Below are positions 7,472 to 15,535 of a stretch of DNA of 64,000 nt, in pieces. Numbering within the stretch: the stretch's first letter is position 1; the number at the start of each line of letters is the position of its first letter. Source of the stretch: Antrihabitans stalagmiti (GTDB taxonomy: Bacteria > Actinomycetota > Actinomycetes > Mycobacteriales > Mycobacteriaceae); assembly GCF_016482825.1 (NCBI RefSeq), contig NZ_JAEMNV010000006.1, positions 310,001-374,000 of the forward strand. Reading direction: 5' to 3'. The position numbers and the translations under genes are program-made. A model generated the notes under the pieces. That model saw only the letters and a list, made by a program, of their open reading frames with translations, did no database searches and was not told where the DNA came from.

Positions 7472-8362
7472 ATGTCCGAGACCCGTGCCCCCCGCACCTT
7501 GCTCGCGAGCACCATCCGCGTACTTGCCGCCCTGACCGTCATCGGCAGCTCGGTCGCGGTGACGGCGTTGACCGTCGAACGCGGCGACCAGGTCGCCGTC
7601 GTCGTACCGCAGGCGCAAGCCGAAAACACTGTCCCCGCAGCTGCTGTCGTTCCGGCACCTACGCCGCCCGCCGCGGTGCCGCCGCCTGCCGTACCGGCTC
7701 CTGGTGGTCCTGCGCCGTCCGCGGCGGTCCCGCTCGGAGGTCCGAGCGCTGCCGGACCGGCGGTGACGATCGAGCCTGGAACCACAACACCGGGTACGAC
7801 GCCCACGACGCCAGGTGCGCCAGGTTCGGTCCCTCTCGGTACCGCGCCTCCGGGCACGGGGAGCCCGTTCGAAGCGGCGCCCGTCAACACCCAGCCACCG
7901 TGCCCGCTCGGCTGGCCCGCGCCCGCCAAACAGGGCGGTCTGGCGTCGTTGATCGGATTGGCACCGCTGGCCGGGCCCTTCTCGTCGGAGGCGTTCGCGC
8001 TCGGGTCCGTATACCAACCGCTGTTGCAGTTGGTCGGTCCGGTGCTCGCCGAGATCGCACCCGTCATCGACGCGAACCTGCCGTGGATCAATCCGATCAT
8101 CACTCAGGTCCAGGGTGTGGAAGCTGTTGTGCTGGAGGCGATCCTGCCGTACTACGGTCCCTACCGTGCGCAGTTGATCAATGCCGAGGGCGAATTCGCG
8201 AAACTACTGACCCCGATACTCGACCGGGTCTACAACAGCGAGGCCGCCTCCTGCTTCGTTGCCTGGCAGGGGCAGATCATCGACCAGGCGCAGGGCGGCA
8301 GGATTTCGGTCGCGTCGCTCGCGCATCCCGGAACCGTGGTCGAACTGGGACCCGAACAGTAG
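7472..8362 (+). CDS. Secreted Pro/Ala-rich protein, last gene of the cluster
   Basis: A 296-aa exported protein. The start at 7472 follows AAGGAG at 7458-7463. The N-terminal hydrophobic segment is followed by VVPQAQA, the same cleavage context as in the 4623 product. A long Pro/Ala/Gly/Thr-rich region (about 50-140) precedes a compact helical domain (about 145-296) with two cysteines that could pair (in PPCPLGW and ASCFVAW). I do not recognise the domain. It follows the lipoprotein gene by 34 bp and is probably in the same operon. Confidence 0.75.
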   Translation: MSETRAPRTLLASTIRVLAALTVIGSSVAVTALTVERGDQVAVVVPQAQAENTVPAAAVVPAPTPPAAVPPPAVPAPGGPAPSAAVPLGGPSAAGPAVTIEPGTTTPGTTPTTPGAPGSVPLGTAPPGTGSPFEAAPVNTQPPCPLGWPAPAKQGGLASLIGLAPLAGPFSSEAFALGSVYQPLLQLVGPVLAEIAPVIDANLPWINPIITQVQGVEAVVLEAILPYYGPYRAQLINAEGEFAKLLTPILDRVYNSEAASCFVAWQGQIIDQAQGGRISVASLAHPGTVVELGPEQ

Positions 8363-8431
8363 GAGTCGTTGCGCCCGCGGACATAAGATCGAATCTTGTG
8401 CTCGCGGTCGGCGGGCTGGACAAGGGTGCAG

Positions 8432-9370
8432 GTGAATACGGTGGTCACTCCCGGCGAAGCAATGGATGCGATTCACGACCTCGAGGGCACGCATCCAGGT
8501 TTTCGGGCATTGCATGCGAAGGGGTCCCTGTATCGGGGGACGTTCACAGCCGGGCCGGAAGCCGCGAAACTTTCGAGCGCGTCGCATCTCGACGGTCGCA
8601 CAGTTGCGGCACTCGTCCGGTTCTCGAACGGGTCGGGTGACCCGACGCGGGCTGACAATGTTCCGCACGTCCGCGGTATGGCGGTGAAGTTCACGCTCCC
8701 GGACGGCAAGACGACGGACATTTCCTCGCAGACTGCTCGGCTGTTCACCGCGAGCACACCCGAAGGTTTCGTCGACTTCCTGCGAGCGGCAAAACCAGGT
8801 CTCGGTACGCCGCTGCGGTTGGCCAAGTACGCGACGCAGAACCCGGCGCTCGTTCGCACGCTCAAGGTCAATGCCGTTGCCGCGAAGATCCCCGCCAGCT
8901 ACGCGACGATCGAATACCACGCGCTTCATGCCTTTCGTTGGAGCGATGCGAGTGGCGGTTCGAGATTCGTTCGCTACCACTGGGTTCCGGAGGCGGGTGA
9001 GCATTTCATCTCGTTGCTCGCAGCGCGGTCGAAGGGGCACGACTTTCTGAACGACGACCTCGATGCGCGTCTCGGTGAGGCACCGGTTCGGTTCACGTTG
9101 CAGGTGCAGATCGCGGGGCCGGACGATTCGACGGTCGACCCGTCAGTGGCGTGGGCGAGCGACGACCGAGTGACGGTGGGAACGCTGGAGATCGTCGGGC
9201 TCGAAACCGAACGTGAACACGACGGCGACGTAGTGGTTTTCGACCCGATGCGCGTCACGGCCGGTATCGAAGCGTCGGACGATCCGATCCTGCACTTCCG
9301 AAGTCTCGCGTACTCCGAATCGGTGGAGTTACGCAGTGGAATCAGTCGCGGCCCGGACGCTCCGAACTGA
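8432..9370 (+). CDS. Catalase-related heme peroxidase (SrpA/mini-catalase family)
   Basis: A 312-aa protein of the catalase superfamily lacking the long N- and C-terminal parts of classical catalases. The distal histidine is in LHAKGSLYRG; further landmarks are RFSNGSGDP, RGMAVKF and, near the C-terminus, FDPMRVTAGIEASDDP, the motif before the proximal heme side. It probably uses peroxide to oxidise small organics rather than acting as an efficient catalase (family knowledge). GTG at 8432 is chosen as the start with AAGGG upstream; there is no signal peptide. A hairpin repeat lies immediately after the stop. Confidence 0.85.
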   Translation: MNTVVTPGEAMDAIHDLEGTHPGFRALHAKGSLYRGTFTAGPEAAKLSSASHLDGRTVAALVRFSNGSGDPTRADNVPHVRGMAVKFTLPDGKTTDISSQTARLFTASTPEGFVDFLRAAKPGLGTPLRLAKYATQNPALVRTLKVNAVAAKIPASYATIEYHALHAFRWSDASGGSRFVRYHWVPEAGEHFISLLAARSKGHDFLNDDLDARLGEAPVRFTLQVQIAGPDDSTVDPSVAWASDDRVTVGTLEIVGLETEREHDGDVVVFDPMRVTAGIEASDDPILHFRSLAYSESVELRSGISRGPDAPN

Positions 9371-9371
9371 C

Positions 9372-9433
9372 AAGGCGGCTTCGCCGCTCGTGCGTCCTTT
9401 CGGAGGGCCACACCTCCGAAAGGACTCACGGGG
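9372..9433 (-). repeat. Hairpin repeat, copy 1 (inverse orientation)
   Basis: One of four copies of an approximately 58-bp element. The main hairpin spans 9390-9429: the stem TCCTTTCGGAGG (9395-9406) pairs perfectly with 9413-9424 and extends outward to GTGCGTCC/GGACTCAC with one mismatch. A small GGCG/CGCC hairpin lies beside it. It separates the convergent catalase-like and acyl-CoA dehydrogenase genes, so it can act as a bidirectional terminator. Confidence 0.85.
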
Positions 9434-9442
9434 CCATAGGCC

Positions 9443-10837
9443 CTACCGTCGATTCGGCGGCGTCAGCGCCTTCATCGCGAGGCGCATAACCGGTTCCGGG
9501 ACACGATCTTTCATCGACAACGCCAGCGATCCCGCTCGTGTTCGCGCGGGGGAGCCCCTCCCGAACAGGCGGCCGAGATCGCTGCCCTCGGGTTCTTGAT
9601 CGAGGTGTACCGGCGGAGCGCCGTCGGCGGCGCCGAGCGCCCGGCCGATGACTATTCGCTGGATCTCGCTGGTCCCTTCGAAAATGGTGTACAACTTGGC
9701 ATCTCGGAACCACTTCTCGACGGGATGGTCGCTGATGTAACCCCAGCCGCCGAGGGTCTGGATCGCGCGTTCGGTTGCCTTGACGGCGATTTCGCTCGCT
9801 GCGAGCTTCGACATCGACCCTTCGCCGTTTCTGAACTCGGCACCGGTCGCAGCCATCCACGAGGCTCGCCACGTCAGCAGGCGGGCGGCGTCGAGTTGAG
9901 TTGCGATGTCGGCCAACGGAAATGCGATGCCCTGGTTGTCGATGATCGGTCCGCCGAAAGCCTCTCGACGGTTGGCATACTCGGTCGCGTATTCGAGTGC
10001 AGCTCTTGCTATTCCGAGTGCCTGCGCGGCAACCATCGGCCGGGTCTGTTCGAATGTGCCCAGCGTCGACGACTTTCGGCCCGCCCCACCGGCGACGGCT
10101 TCGGCGGCGTCGCGTGCCTTCTGCAGTCGGTGCTCTAGCTTGTCGTCCCCGCCGAGCAGATGATCGCCGGGGATGCGGCACCCGTTGAACTTCAATTCCG
10201 CGGTGTGCGACGCCCGGCAGCCGAGCTTGTCCAGTTTGCGGACGAGTTCGAGACCGTCGGTGCCTCCCGGAACGATGAACAACGCTTGACCACGGTGCCC
10301 GAGATCGGGGTCGACCGTCGCATTGACGACATGAACATTGGCGATGCCACCGTTGCCGATCCACATCTTGTGCCCGTCGATGATCCAGTCGTCACCGTCG
10401 CGGCGTGCCGTGGTCCGCAGGTTGCGGACGTCGCTGCCGCCCTCGGGCTCCGAGATCGCGAGCGCCGCCATCTTCAGATTGCCGGGTTCGCCGAAGCATT
10501 CGGGCGCCCAGCGCAGCATCTGCTCAGGCGTCGCCGCCTGACCGATCGAGGACAGCGCAAGCGCGGGCATCACGATCGCCAGGCCGATTCCAGCACAACC
10601 CCAGAAGAGTTCCTCCATAAACAGCGGCAACGACAGGCCGGTCGGATCACCGATCAGATCGCGATAGAAGAGCGGACTGTAGAACCCTGCCTCCGCGGCC
10701 TTCTCGAGCACCGGCCATGGAAACTCCTGAGCGCTGTCGTAGTGCGCAGCGACGGGTCGAATGACGTCCTCGGCGAAGGCGTGGGCGCGTTCGGCGAGAT
10801 CGAGTTGTGCGGGGGAGAGGCTGAGGCTGAAGGTCAC
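9443..10837 (-). CDS. Acyl-CoA dehydrogenase
   Basis: A 464-aa flavoprotein of the acyl-CoA dehydrogenase family that introduces the alpha-beta double bond into an acyl-CoA thioester and passes electrons to ETF. Landmarks include the AISEPEGGSDV and MWIGNG segments of the middle domain and IFEGTSEIQR in the C-terminal helical domain, whose first Glu is the usual catalytic base. It is longer than typical 380-aa members through a C-terminal tail of about 50 residues. Isolated gene; the chain-length or substrate cannot be told. It ends against hairpin repeat copy 1. Confidence 0.92.
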   Translation of the reverse strand: MTFSLSLSPAQLDLAERAHAFAEDVIRPVAAHYDSAQEFPWPVLEKAAEAGFYSPLFYRDLIGDPTGLSLPLFMEELFWGCAGIGLAIVMPALALSSIGQAATPEQMLRWAPECFGEPGNLKMAALAISEPEGGSDVRNLRTTARRDGDDWIIDGHKMWIGNGGIANVHVVNATVDPDLGHRGQALFIVPGGTDGLELVRKLDKLGCRASHTAELKFNGCRIPGDHLLGGDDKLEHRLQKARDAAEAVAGGAGRKSSTLGTFEQTRPMVAAQALGIARAALEYATEYANRREAFGGPIIDNQGIAFPLADIATQLDAARLLTWRASWMAATGAEFRNGEGSMSKLAASEIAVKATERAIQTLGGWGYISDHPVEKWFRDAKLYTIFEGTSEIQRIVIGRALGAADGAPPVHLDQEPEGSDLGRLFGRGSPARTRAGSLALSMKDRVPEPVMRLAMKALTPPNRR

Positions 10838-10912
10838 GACGGGTCGACACTCCTAGGTCGGGGGCGTACCGGCTTCAATACCCACCAGCGGATCGGAGCA
10901 AACGACGTCGGG

Positions 10913-10969
10913 TCGTGAGTCCTTTCGGTGGTGGGGCCCTCCGAAAGTGCGCACGAGCGCGAAGCGCCT
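10913..10969 (+). repeat. Hairpin repeat, copy 2
   Basis: Begins GTCGTGAGTCC and carries the stem CTTTCGG (10922-10928) with CCGAAAG (10941-10947) and the trailing small hairpin GCGC-GAA-GCGC. Unlike the other copies it lies at the 5' side of a gene, between the divergent acyl-CoA dehydrogenase and MFS genes, where it could interfere with or insulate their promoters. Confidence 0.8.
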
Positions 10970-10981
10970 ATCGTGATTCGA

Positions 10982-12391
10982 ATGGCCGCCGACGTTGACG
11001 CAGAATCGCCGAGCGCGACGCTGTCGCCCATCGCGGTGCTGACCCTGATCGGCGGTGCCTTCCTCCCGATCCTGTCGTTCTTCATCATCAATGTCGCGTT
11101 GCCGACGATCGGTACCGACCTGGACGCGTCGAAGGCCGAACTCCAGTTGGTCGTCGGCACCTACGGGATCGCCAACGCGATGCTTGTCGTGGTCGGTGGC
11201 AGGCTCGGCGATGCGTTCGGGCGTCGCAGATTGTTCCTGATCGGCATGGCAGGTTTCACCCTGTTCTCGCTGCTCTGCGGTCTTGCCCCCAACATCGAAG
11301 CGCTGCTCGTCCTTCGGATCGGCCAGGGCGCACTGGCCGCCTTGATGACCCCGCAGGTGCTGGCGACCATCGCGGCAACGCTTACCGGGGTCAGCCGAGT
11401 GCGTGCGGTCGGCATGTTCGGCGCCGCGGGCGGCATCGGTGCTGCGGTCGGGCAGATCCTCGGCGGCGTATTGGTGTCGGCAGATATTGCAGGCCTCGGC
11501 TGGCGGCTCGTGTTCTTCGTGAATGTTCCGATCTGCCTGCTGGTATTCGTCGCCGCGATCGTGATCGTCCCCGAAACCAAAGCCGTCGATCGTCTTGCCG
11601 TGGACGGCGTCGGCGCGTTGCTGCTCGGCACCACGCTGGTGTTTCTGTTGTTGCCGCTGACCGAGGGCCGGGCACTCGGCTGGCCGCTGTGGACGTTGCT
11701 GATGCTCGGCGCCGTCGTACCGATGACGCTTCTGTTCGGCGGGCATCAACGGCGCACCGAGCGAGTCGGCAAACCTGCGTTGGTGCCGCCCTCGGTCCTC
11801 CGACTGCGCGGCATGCAGATCGGCCTCACGATCGCAGTGGCGTTCTTCGCGACGTTCGGTGGGTTTATGTTCGCGTTTGCCCTCGCGACCCAGGGCGAGG
11901 CAGGAATGTCGCCCCTCGAAGGTGGCCTGACCTACCTGCCGCTGGCTGCGAGCTTCCTGGTCGTCTCGATCTACAACGCCGCGCTGCAGGAGAGGTGGGG
12001 TCCGAGCATCATCGCCCGCGGCTGGGCGATACAGGCCGTCGGCTACATCTCGTGCGGGATCGTCCTGTGGTCGCTCTGGCCCAACGTCGGACCGCTGACC
12101 CTCGCGTTGCCGATGTTGGTCATCGGGTTCGGGTCGGGTTTGGTGATGATGCCGTTGTTCGGCGTGGTGATGGCGCAGGTTCCGGCCGAGCAGGCGGGCC
12201 TCGGCAGCGGGCTCCTGATCACCACGCAGCAGACGTGCATTTCTCTCGGTGCTGCGACGGTAGGGACGTTCTATCTGGCGGTGTCGACCAGTTCGTTGGG
12301 ACAGGGCGGCGCGCTCGCCGTCGTCGAATTCACCATTGCCGCAATCTCTATCGTGGCCGTGCCGTTCAGCCTGCGACTATGTAGGTCGTGA
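10982..12391 (+). CDS. MFS drug-type transporter (DHA2, 14 helices)
   Basis: A 469-aa membrane transporter with the helix density of the 14-helix DHA2 (EmrB/QacA) family. The motif A-like loop GRLGDAFGRRRLF follows helix 2, and motif C-like GAAGGIGAAVGQILGG is in helix 5. It would export drugs or metabolites using the proton gradient; the substrate is unknown and no local regulator is present. ATG at 10982 is used; a GTG at 10973 is an alternative and neither has a strong ribosome site. The gene is bracketed by direct copies of the hairpin repeat, and its stop codon lies inside the downstream copy. Confidence 0.88.
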   Translation: MAADVDAESPSATLSPIAVLTLIGGAFLPILSFFIINVALPTIGTDLDASKAELQLVVGTYGIANAMLVVVGGRLGDAFGRRRLFLIGMAGFTLFSLLCGLAPNIEALLVLRIGQGALAALMTPQVLATIAATLTGVSRVRAVGMFGAAGGIGAAVGQILGGVLVSADIAGLGWRLVFFVNVPICLLVFVAAIVIVPETKAVDRLAVDGVGALLLGTTLVFLLLPLTEGRALGWPLWTLLMLGAVVPMTLLFGGHQRRTERVGKPALVPPSVLRLRGMQIGLTIAVAFFATFGGFMFAFALATQGEAGMSPLEGGLTYLPLAASFLVVSIYNAALQERWGPSIIARGWAIQAVGYISCGIVLWSLWPNVGPLTLALPMLVIGFGSGLVMMPLFGVVMAQVPAEQAGLGSGLLITTQQTCISLGAATVGTFYLAVSTSSLGQGGALAVVEFTIAAISIVAVPFSLRLCRS

Positions 12392-12441
12392 GTCCTTTTG
12401 GAGGTGGGGCCCGCCGAAAGTGCTCACGAGCGCGTAGCGCG
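12385..12441 (+). repeat. Hairpin repeat, copy 3
   Basis: Same orientation as copy 2 and about 85 percent identical to it over the shared length by eye. It contains the stop codon of the MFS gene (TGA in GTGAGT) and the last codons and stop of the opposite-strand PH-like gene, so two convergent genes terminate within the repeat. The stem is imperfect (CCTTTTGG against CCGAAAG). Confidence 0.8.
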
Positions 12442-12879
12442 GATTGCTGTTATCCAGTCGTCGACATCGCGGACGAACCACGCGACGCTGTCGAAGCCGC
12501 GATCGGTCTCGAACCGGATCCACAGCAATCTGCGGCCGACCGATTTGCCCGCGTGTGTCTTGACGGCGTCCACCTCGCGTACTGCCGCGAGCGGTATCTC
12601 GAGTGGCACAGACCCGCCCGCACGAGAGAACCACACCATCGTTCGAGTGAGCACCAGTGCGCCGTTGCCGCGAACCTGTGCTCCGCCTTTCGATTCGAGG
12701 CCGAAGAAGTTCGCGAGGGGATCGGCTCGCACGATGTCGGTCGGCGAGAATTGCGACTCGATCTTGGCGGCGCTCGACTTCCGTACCCTGCCGACCACAA
12801 CTTTCAGTACGACAACGATGACGGACAGGACGACGACGAGTATCGCGAGCACAAGCACCACGATCGAGAGCGCATTCAT
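12424..12879 (-). CDS. Single-helix membrane protein with PH-like cytoplasmic domain
   Basis: A 151-aa protein: one strongly hydrophobic helix (about residues 4-32) then a soluble domain with alternating strands, resembling small actinobacterial membrane proteins with a PH-like fold (compare VWFSRAGGSVPLEIPL and WIRFETDRGFDSVAWFV). The start is taken at 12879 (MNALSIVVL); an upstream ATG at 12900 is less likely. The last residues RATRS come from hairpin repeat copy 3, showing that the repeat has entered the reading frame. Function unknown. Confidence 0.7.
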   Translation of the reverse strand: MNALSIVVLVLAILVVVLSVIVVVLKVVVGRVRKSSAAKIESQFSPTDIVRADPLANFFGLESKGGAQVRGNGALVLTRTMVWFSRAGGSVPLEIPLAAVREVDAVKTHAGKSVGRRLLWIRFETDRGFDSVAWFVRDVDDWITAIRATRS

Positions 12880-12975
12880 CGCGGCAGAATAACGCGACAA
12901 ATAGGACGGTCGCTACCGATCTCGGCAACCGCTGCGTTCAGCAGAGTGTTCAGGCGGACCGGGTAGGGTCCGGGC

Positions 12976-14409
12976 ATGTCCTGCTGCGGGCCGTCGCGAC
13001 GTCGCTTGCTCACCATGATGGCTGCCGGAGTTGTGTTGCCGATGGTGAGTTCGGGCAGACCCGGTAGTGCCGGTGCCGATCCGATTCCTCTGCTCGCAAC
13101 GGACCTCGAGGTCGTCACCGTCACCGATACCTCGGTGGTCGTAACGTGGTCGACCGTCTCCCCGCAGGGAGCCGACGCGTTCGGTCGTCCGCTGCCTGTC
13201 GCGGCGAACACCGAATTACGTATCGGCCCAGCCGATTCGGTGACCGCACCGAAAGTTCTCGGCTTCGACGACACTCCGACCGGCTACCACTATGCCGAGG
13301 TGCACGGGCTGGAACCTGGACGACAGTACCGATTCGAGGCGTACTCGAACGGCGTACGGGCCGTCCCCACGAACGGCGTGACCAGTGCACCGGGCGCAGT
13401 CGAACAGTCGGGTCGCTTCACGACACTCGTCCCGCCACCCGGTCGCCACCTGCGCACCATCGCACTGTCGAACGACGTGCACTACGGGGAGGAGGTCAGC
13501 GGCATCGTCTCTGGCGACCTGCCACCCGGTTACCGGCAGGATCAGGGCCTGCCGCCGTACCCGGAGGTCATGCTGAGCGCGATGCTCGACGACCTCCGCA
13601 GCCCCGATCGAGGAGCCGATCAGCTGATCCTCGCCGGTGACCTGACAGCCGAGGCGACGGCGGTGGACTCCGCGGCGGTGCGGGCACGGCTGGACGCGTG
13701 GGGCTCGCTCGGTTCGGATTATTTCGTGTGCCGCGGCAATCACGATCGTCCGCACGTCGGCGCGGAGTACGCGCAGTGCAGCGCGGTGCCCGCAGCGCCC
13801 GATCATCACGATTGCTGGGGCGACAGCTTCGTCGACCATCAGAAGTTGTTGTCCTACCAAGTCGGCGGACTGCGCCTGCTCGGCATCGACACCACCGCGC
13901 TCGACGCGTCCGGCGGCACGATCGACCCGGAGCAGATGGCCGAGATCCGGTCAGCCCTGACGTCGGACCCCGATCGTCCGACCGTCGTCTTCGGCCACCA
14001 CCCTGTGACGAACGAAGCGGCGACGAACAACGCTGCCGGACCCGGATTCGTGCTCGACCGCGGCAACGCCGCCGAGTTGCAGAACAGCTACGTCGGAGCG
14101 CCTGGAGTGTTCCTGCACCACAGCGGCCATACGCACCGCAACAAGCTCACCAGGCCCGACGTCGCTGTACGCGTCGAGTTTCTCGAGGTCGGCGCGGTGA
14201 AGGAGTATCCGGGCGGATACAGCCTGCTGCGGGTGTACGACGGCGGCTACATGGTCAACTTCTACAAGACTCGCTCCGACCTCGCGAAGCGGTGGAGCGC
14301 ACGGACCCGCGGGCAGTACTTCGGCCTGTTTCCCGAATACGCGCTCGGCACTTTTGCCGAGCGAAACCACGTTGTCGTGCGGGATTTGTCCGGGCTGACG
14401 AGTAGCTGA
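12976..14409 (+). CDS. Tat-exported calcineurin-like metallophosphoesterase
   Basis: A 477-aa secreted enzyme. The N-terminus SRRRLL plus hydrophobic stretch and SAGAD looks like a twin-arginine signal. Residues about 40-150 resemble the fibronectin-like N-terminal domain of purple acid phosphatases. The catalytic part has the metal-binding series NDVHY (about 166), GDLT (221), GNHD (253), GHHP (340) and GHTH (384), so the dinuclear site is complete. It probably hydrolyses phosphomonoesters or diesters outside the membrane. It stands alone; no phosphate-response site was identified. Confidence 0.88.
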   Translation: MSCCGPSRRRLLTMMAAGVVLPMVSSGRPGSAGADPIPLLATDLEVVTVTDTSVVVTWSTVSPQGADAFGRPLPVAANTELRIGPADSVTAPKVLGFDDTPTGYHYAEVHGLEPGRQYRFEAYSNGVRAVPTNGVTSAPGAVEQSGRFTTLVPPPGRHLRTIALSNDVHYGEEVSGIVSGDLPPGYRQDQGLPPYPEVMLSAMLDDLRSPDRGADQLILAGDLTAEATAVDSAAVRARLDAWGSLGSDYFVCRGNHDRPHVGAEYAQCSAVPAAPDHHDCWGDSFVDHQKLLSYQVGGLRLLGIDTTALDASGGTIDPEQMAEIRSALTSDPDRPTVVFGHHPVTNEAATNNAAGPGFVLDRGNAAELQNSYVGAPGVFLHHSGHTHRNKLTRPDVAVRVEFLEVGAVKEYPGGYSLLRVYDGGYMVNFYKTRSDLAKRWSARTRGQYFGLFPEYALGTFAERNHVVVRDLSGLTSS

Positions 14410-14457
14410 GCCTCGCCTACGAACCTCTGCGCCGAACTGCACGGTCGGCGCGGTATC

Positions 14458-14476
14458 TTTGCTGAGGCAAACCTCA
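14458..14476. promoter_or_regulatory. IdeR/DtxR-like iron box
   Basis: TTTGCTGAGGCAAACCTCA matches 14 of 19 positions of the IdeR consensus TTAGGTTAGGCTAACCTAA and contains the palindrome TGAGG-CAAA-CCTCA. It lies 37 bp before the start of an iron-type ABC importer operon, where repression by iron-loaded IdeR would be expected. Confidence 0.6.
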
Positions 14477-14512
14477 CTGCCACGTTCGACGCGCGCACCG
14501 GAAGGCGACGAT

Positions 14513-15535
14513 ATGCCTGCTCTGTGGAAGAAAGTCGCCGTAGCGATGTCGGTCGCTCTCGGCGTGACGGGTGCGGTCGGCTGCTCCGACGACACGTCCG
14601 AGAACTCGAACGCGATCCTCGTCTACAACGCGCAGCACGAGTCGCTGACCAAGGAATGGGTCGAGGCGTTCACGAAAGAAACCGGCATCGAGGTGGAGGT
14701 GCGCAAGGGCGGTGACACAGAGTTGGGCAATCAACTCGTCGCCGAGGGTGAGCGCTCGCCGGCCGATGTGTTCCTGACCGAAAATTCCCCCGCGATGACG
14801 TTGGTCGAGAACTCCGATCTGTTCACCGACGTCGACGCCGCCACGCTCGAGCAGGTTCCTGAGCAGTACCGGCCGTCTACCGGCAAGTGGGTCGGCATCG
14901 CAGGTCGATCGACGACGTTCGTCTACAACCCGGAGAAGCTGACACCCGAGCAGCTGCCCCGCTCGATCATGGATCTCGCGGATCCGAGCTGGCAGGGACG
15001 GTGGGCTGCCGCACCGTCCGGCGCCGATTTCCAGGCGATCGTCAGCGCGATACTCGAGCTGAAAGGCGAAGCGGCGACGCTGGATTGGCTGAAGGCGATG
15101 AAGGCGAACGCCGATATCCGCAAGAACAACATCGCCGTGATGCAGGCGACGAATGCCGGCGAGATTCCTGGCGGCATCATGTATCACTACTACTGGTACC
15201 AGGATCAGGCCAAGACGAAGGAAAACAGCGGGAACACCGCATTGCACTTCTTCCGCAACCAGGATCCAGGGGCGTTCGTGAGCATTTCCGGTGGCGGAGT
15301 GCTGAAGTCGAGCAAGAAACAGGAGAACGCGCAGGCCTTTCTGAGGTTCATCACGGGTAAGGCGGGCCAAGAGGTGTTGCAGAAGGGCACCTCGTTCGAG
15401 TACCCCGTCGCCAGCGGTGTCGCGGCGAATCCCGCGCTGGTGCCGCTGACAGATCTCGCGCCGCCCGTCGTCGATCCAGCGAAGTTGAACAGCCGCAAGG
15501 TAACCGAGCTGATGACCGAGGCCGGCCTGCTTTAG
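14513..15535 (+). CDS. Ferric-iron ABC transporter substrate-binding lipoprotein
   Basis: A 340-aa periplasmic-type binding protein anchored by a lipobox (GAVGC, Cys about residue 23). The ILVYNAQHESLTKEW opening, TELGNQLVAEG and NNIAVMQATNAGEIPGG segments match the FbpA/AfuA/FutA family of Fe(III)-binding proteins. Start at 14513 with GGAAGG just upstream. It is the first gene of a three-gene importer; its stop overlaps the GTG of the permease by one base. The IdeR-like box at 14458 supports iron as substrate. Confidence 0.9.
   Translation: MPALWKKVAVAMSVALGVTGAVGCSDDTSENSNAILVYNAQHESLTKEWVEAFTKETGIEVEVRKGGDTELGNQLVAEGERSPADVFLTENSPAMTLVENSDLFTDVDAATLEQVPEQYRPSTGKWVGIAGRSTTFVYNPEKLTPEQLPRSIMDLADPSWQGRWAAAPSGADFQAIVSAILELKGEAATLDWLKAMKANADIRKNNIAVMQATNAGEIPGGIMYHYYWYQDQAKTKENSGNTALHFFRNQDPGAFVSISGGGVLKSSKKQENAQAFLRFITGKAGQEVLQKGTSFEYPVASGVAANPALVPLTDLAPPVVDPAKLNSRKVTELMTEAGLL

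Noticed and set aside
5294-8103. Long minus-strand open frames opposite the exported-protein cluster
   Set aside because: They are mirror frames of the Pro/Ala-rich genes; the plus-strand genes have signal peptides, a lipobox and coupled starts.
10853-11749. 298-codon minus-strand frame opposite the MFS gene
   Set aside because: His/Gln/Asp-rich mirror of hydrophobic codons, a standard artefact opposite membrane proteins.
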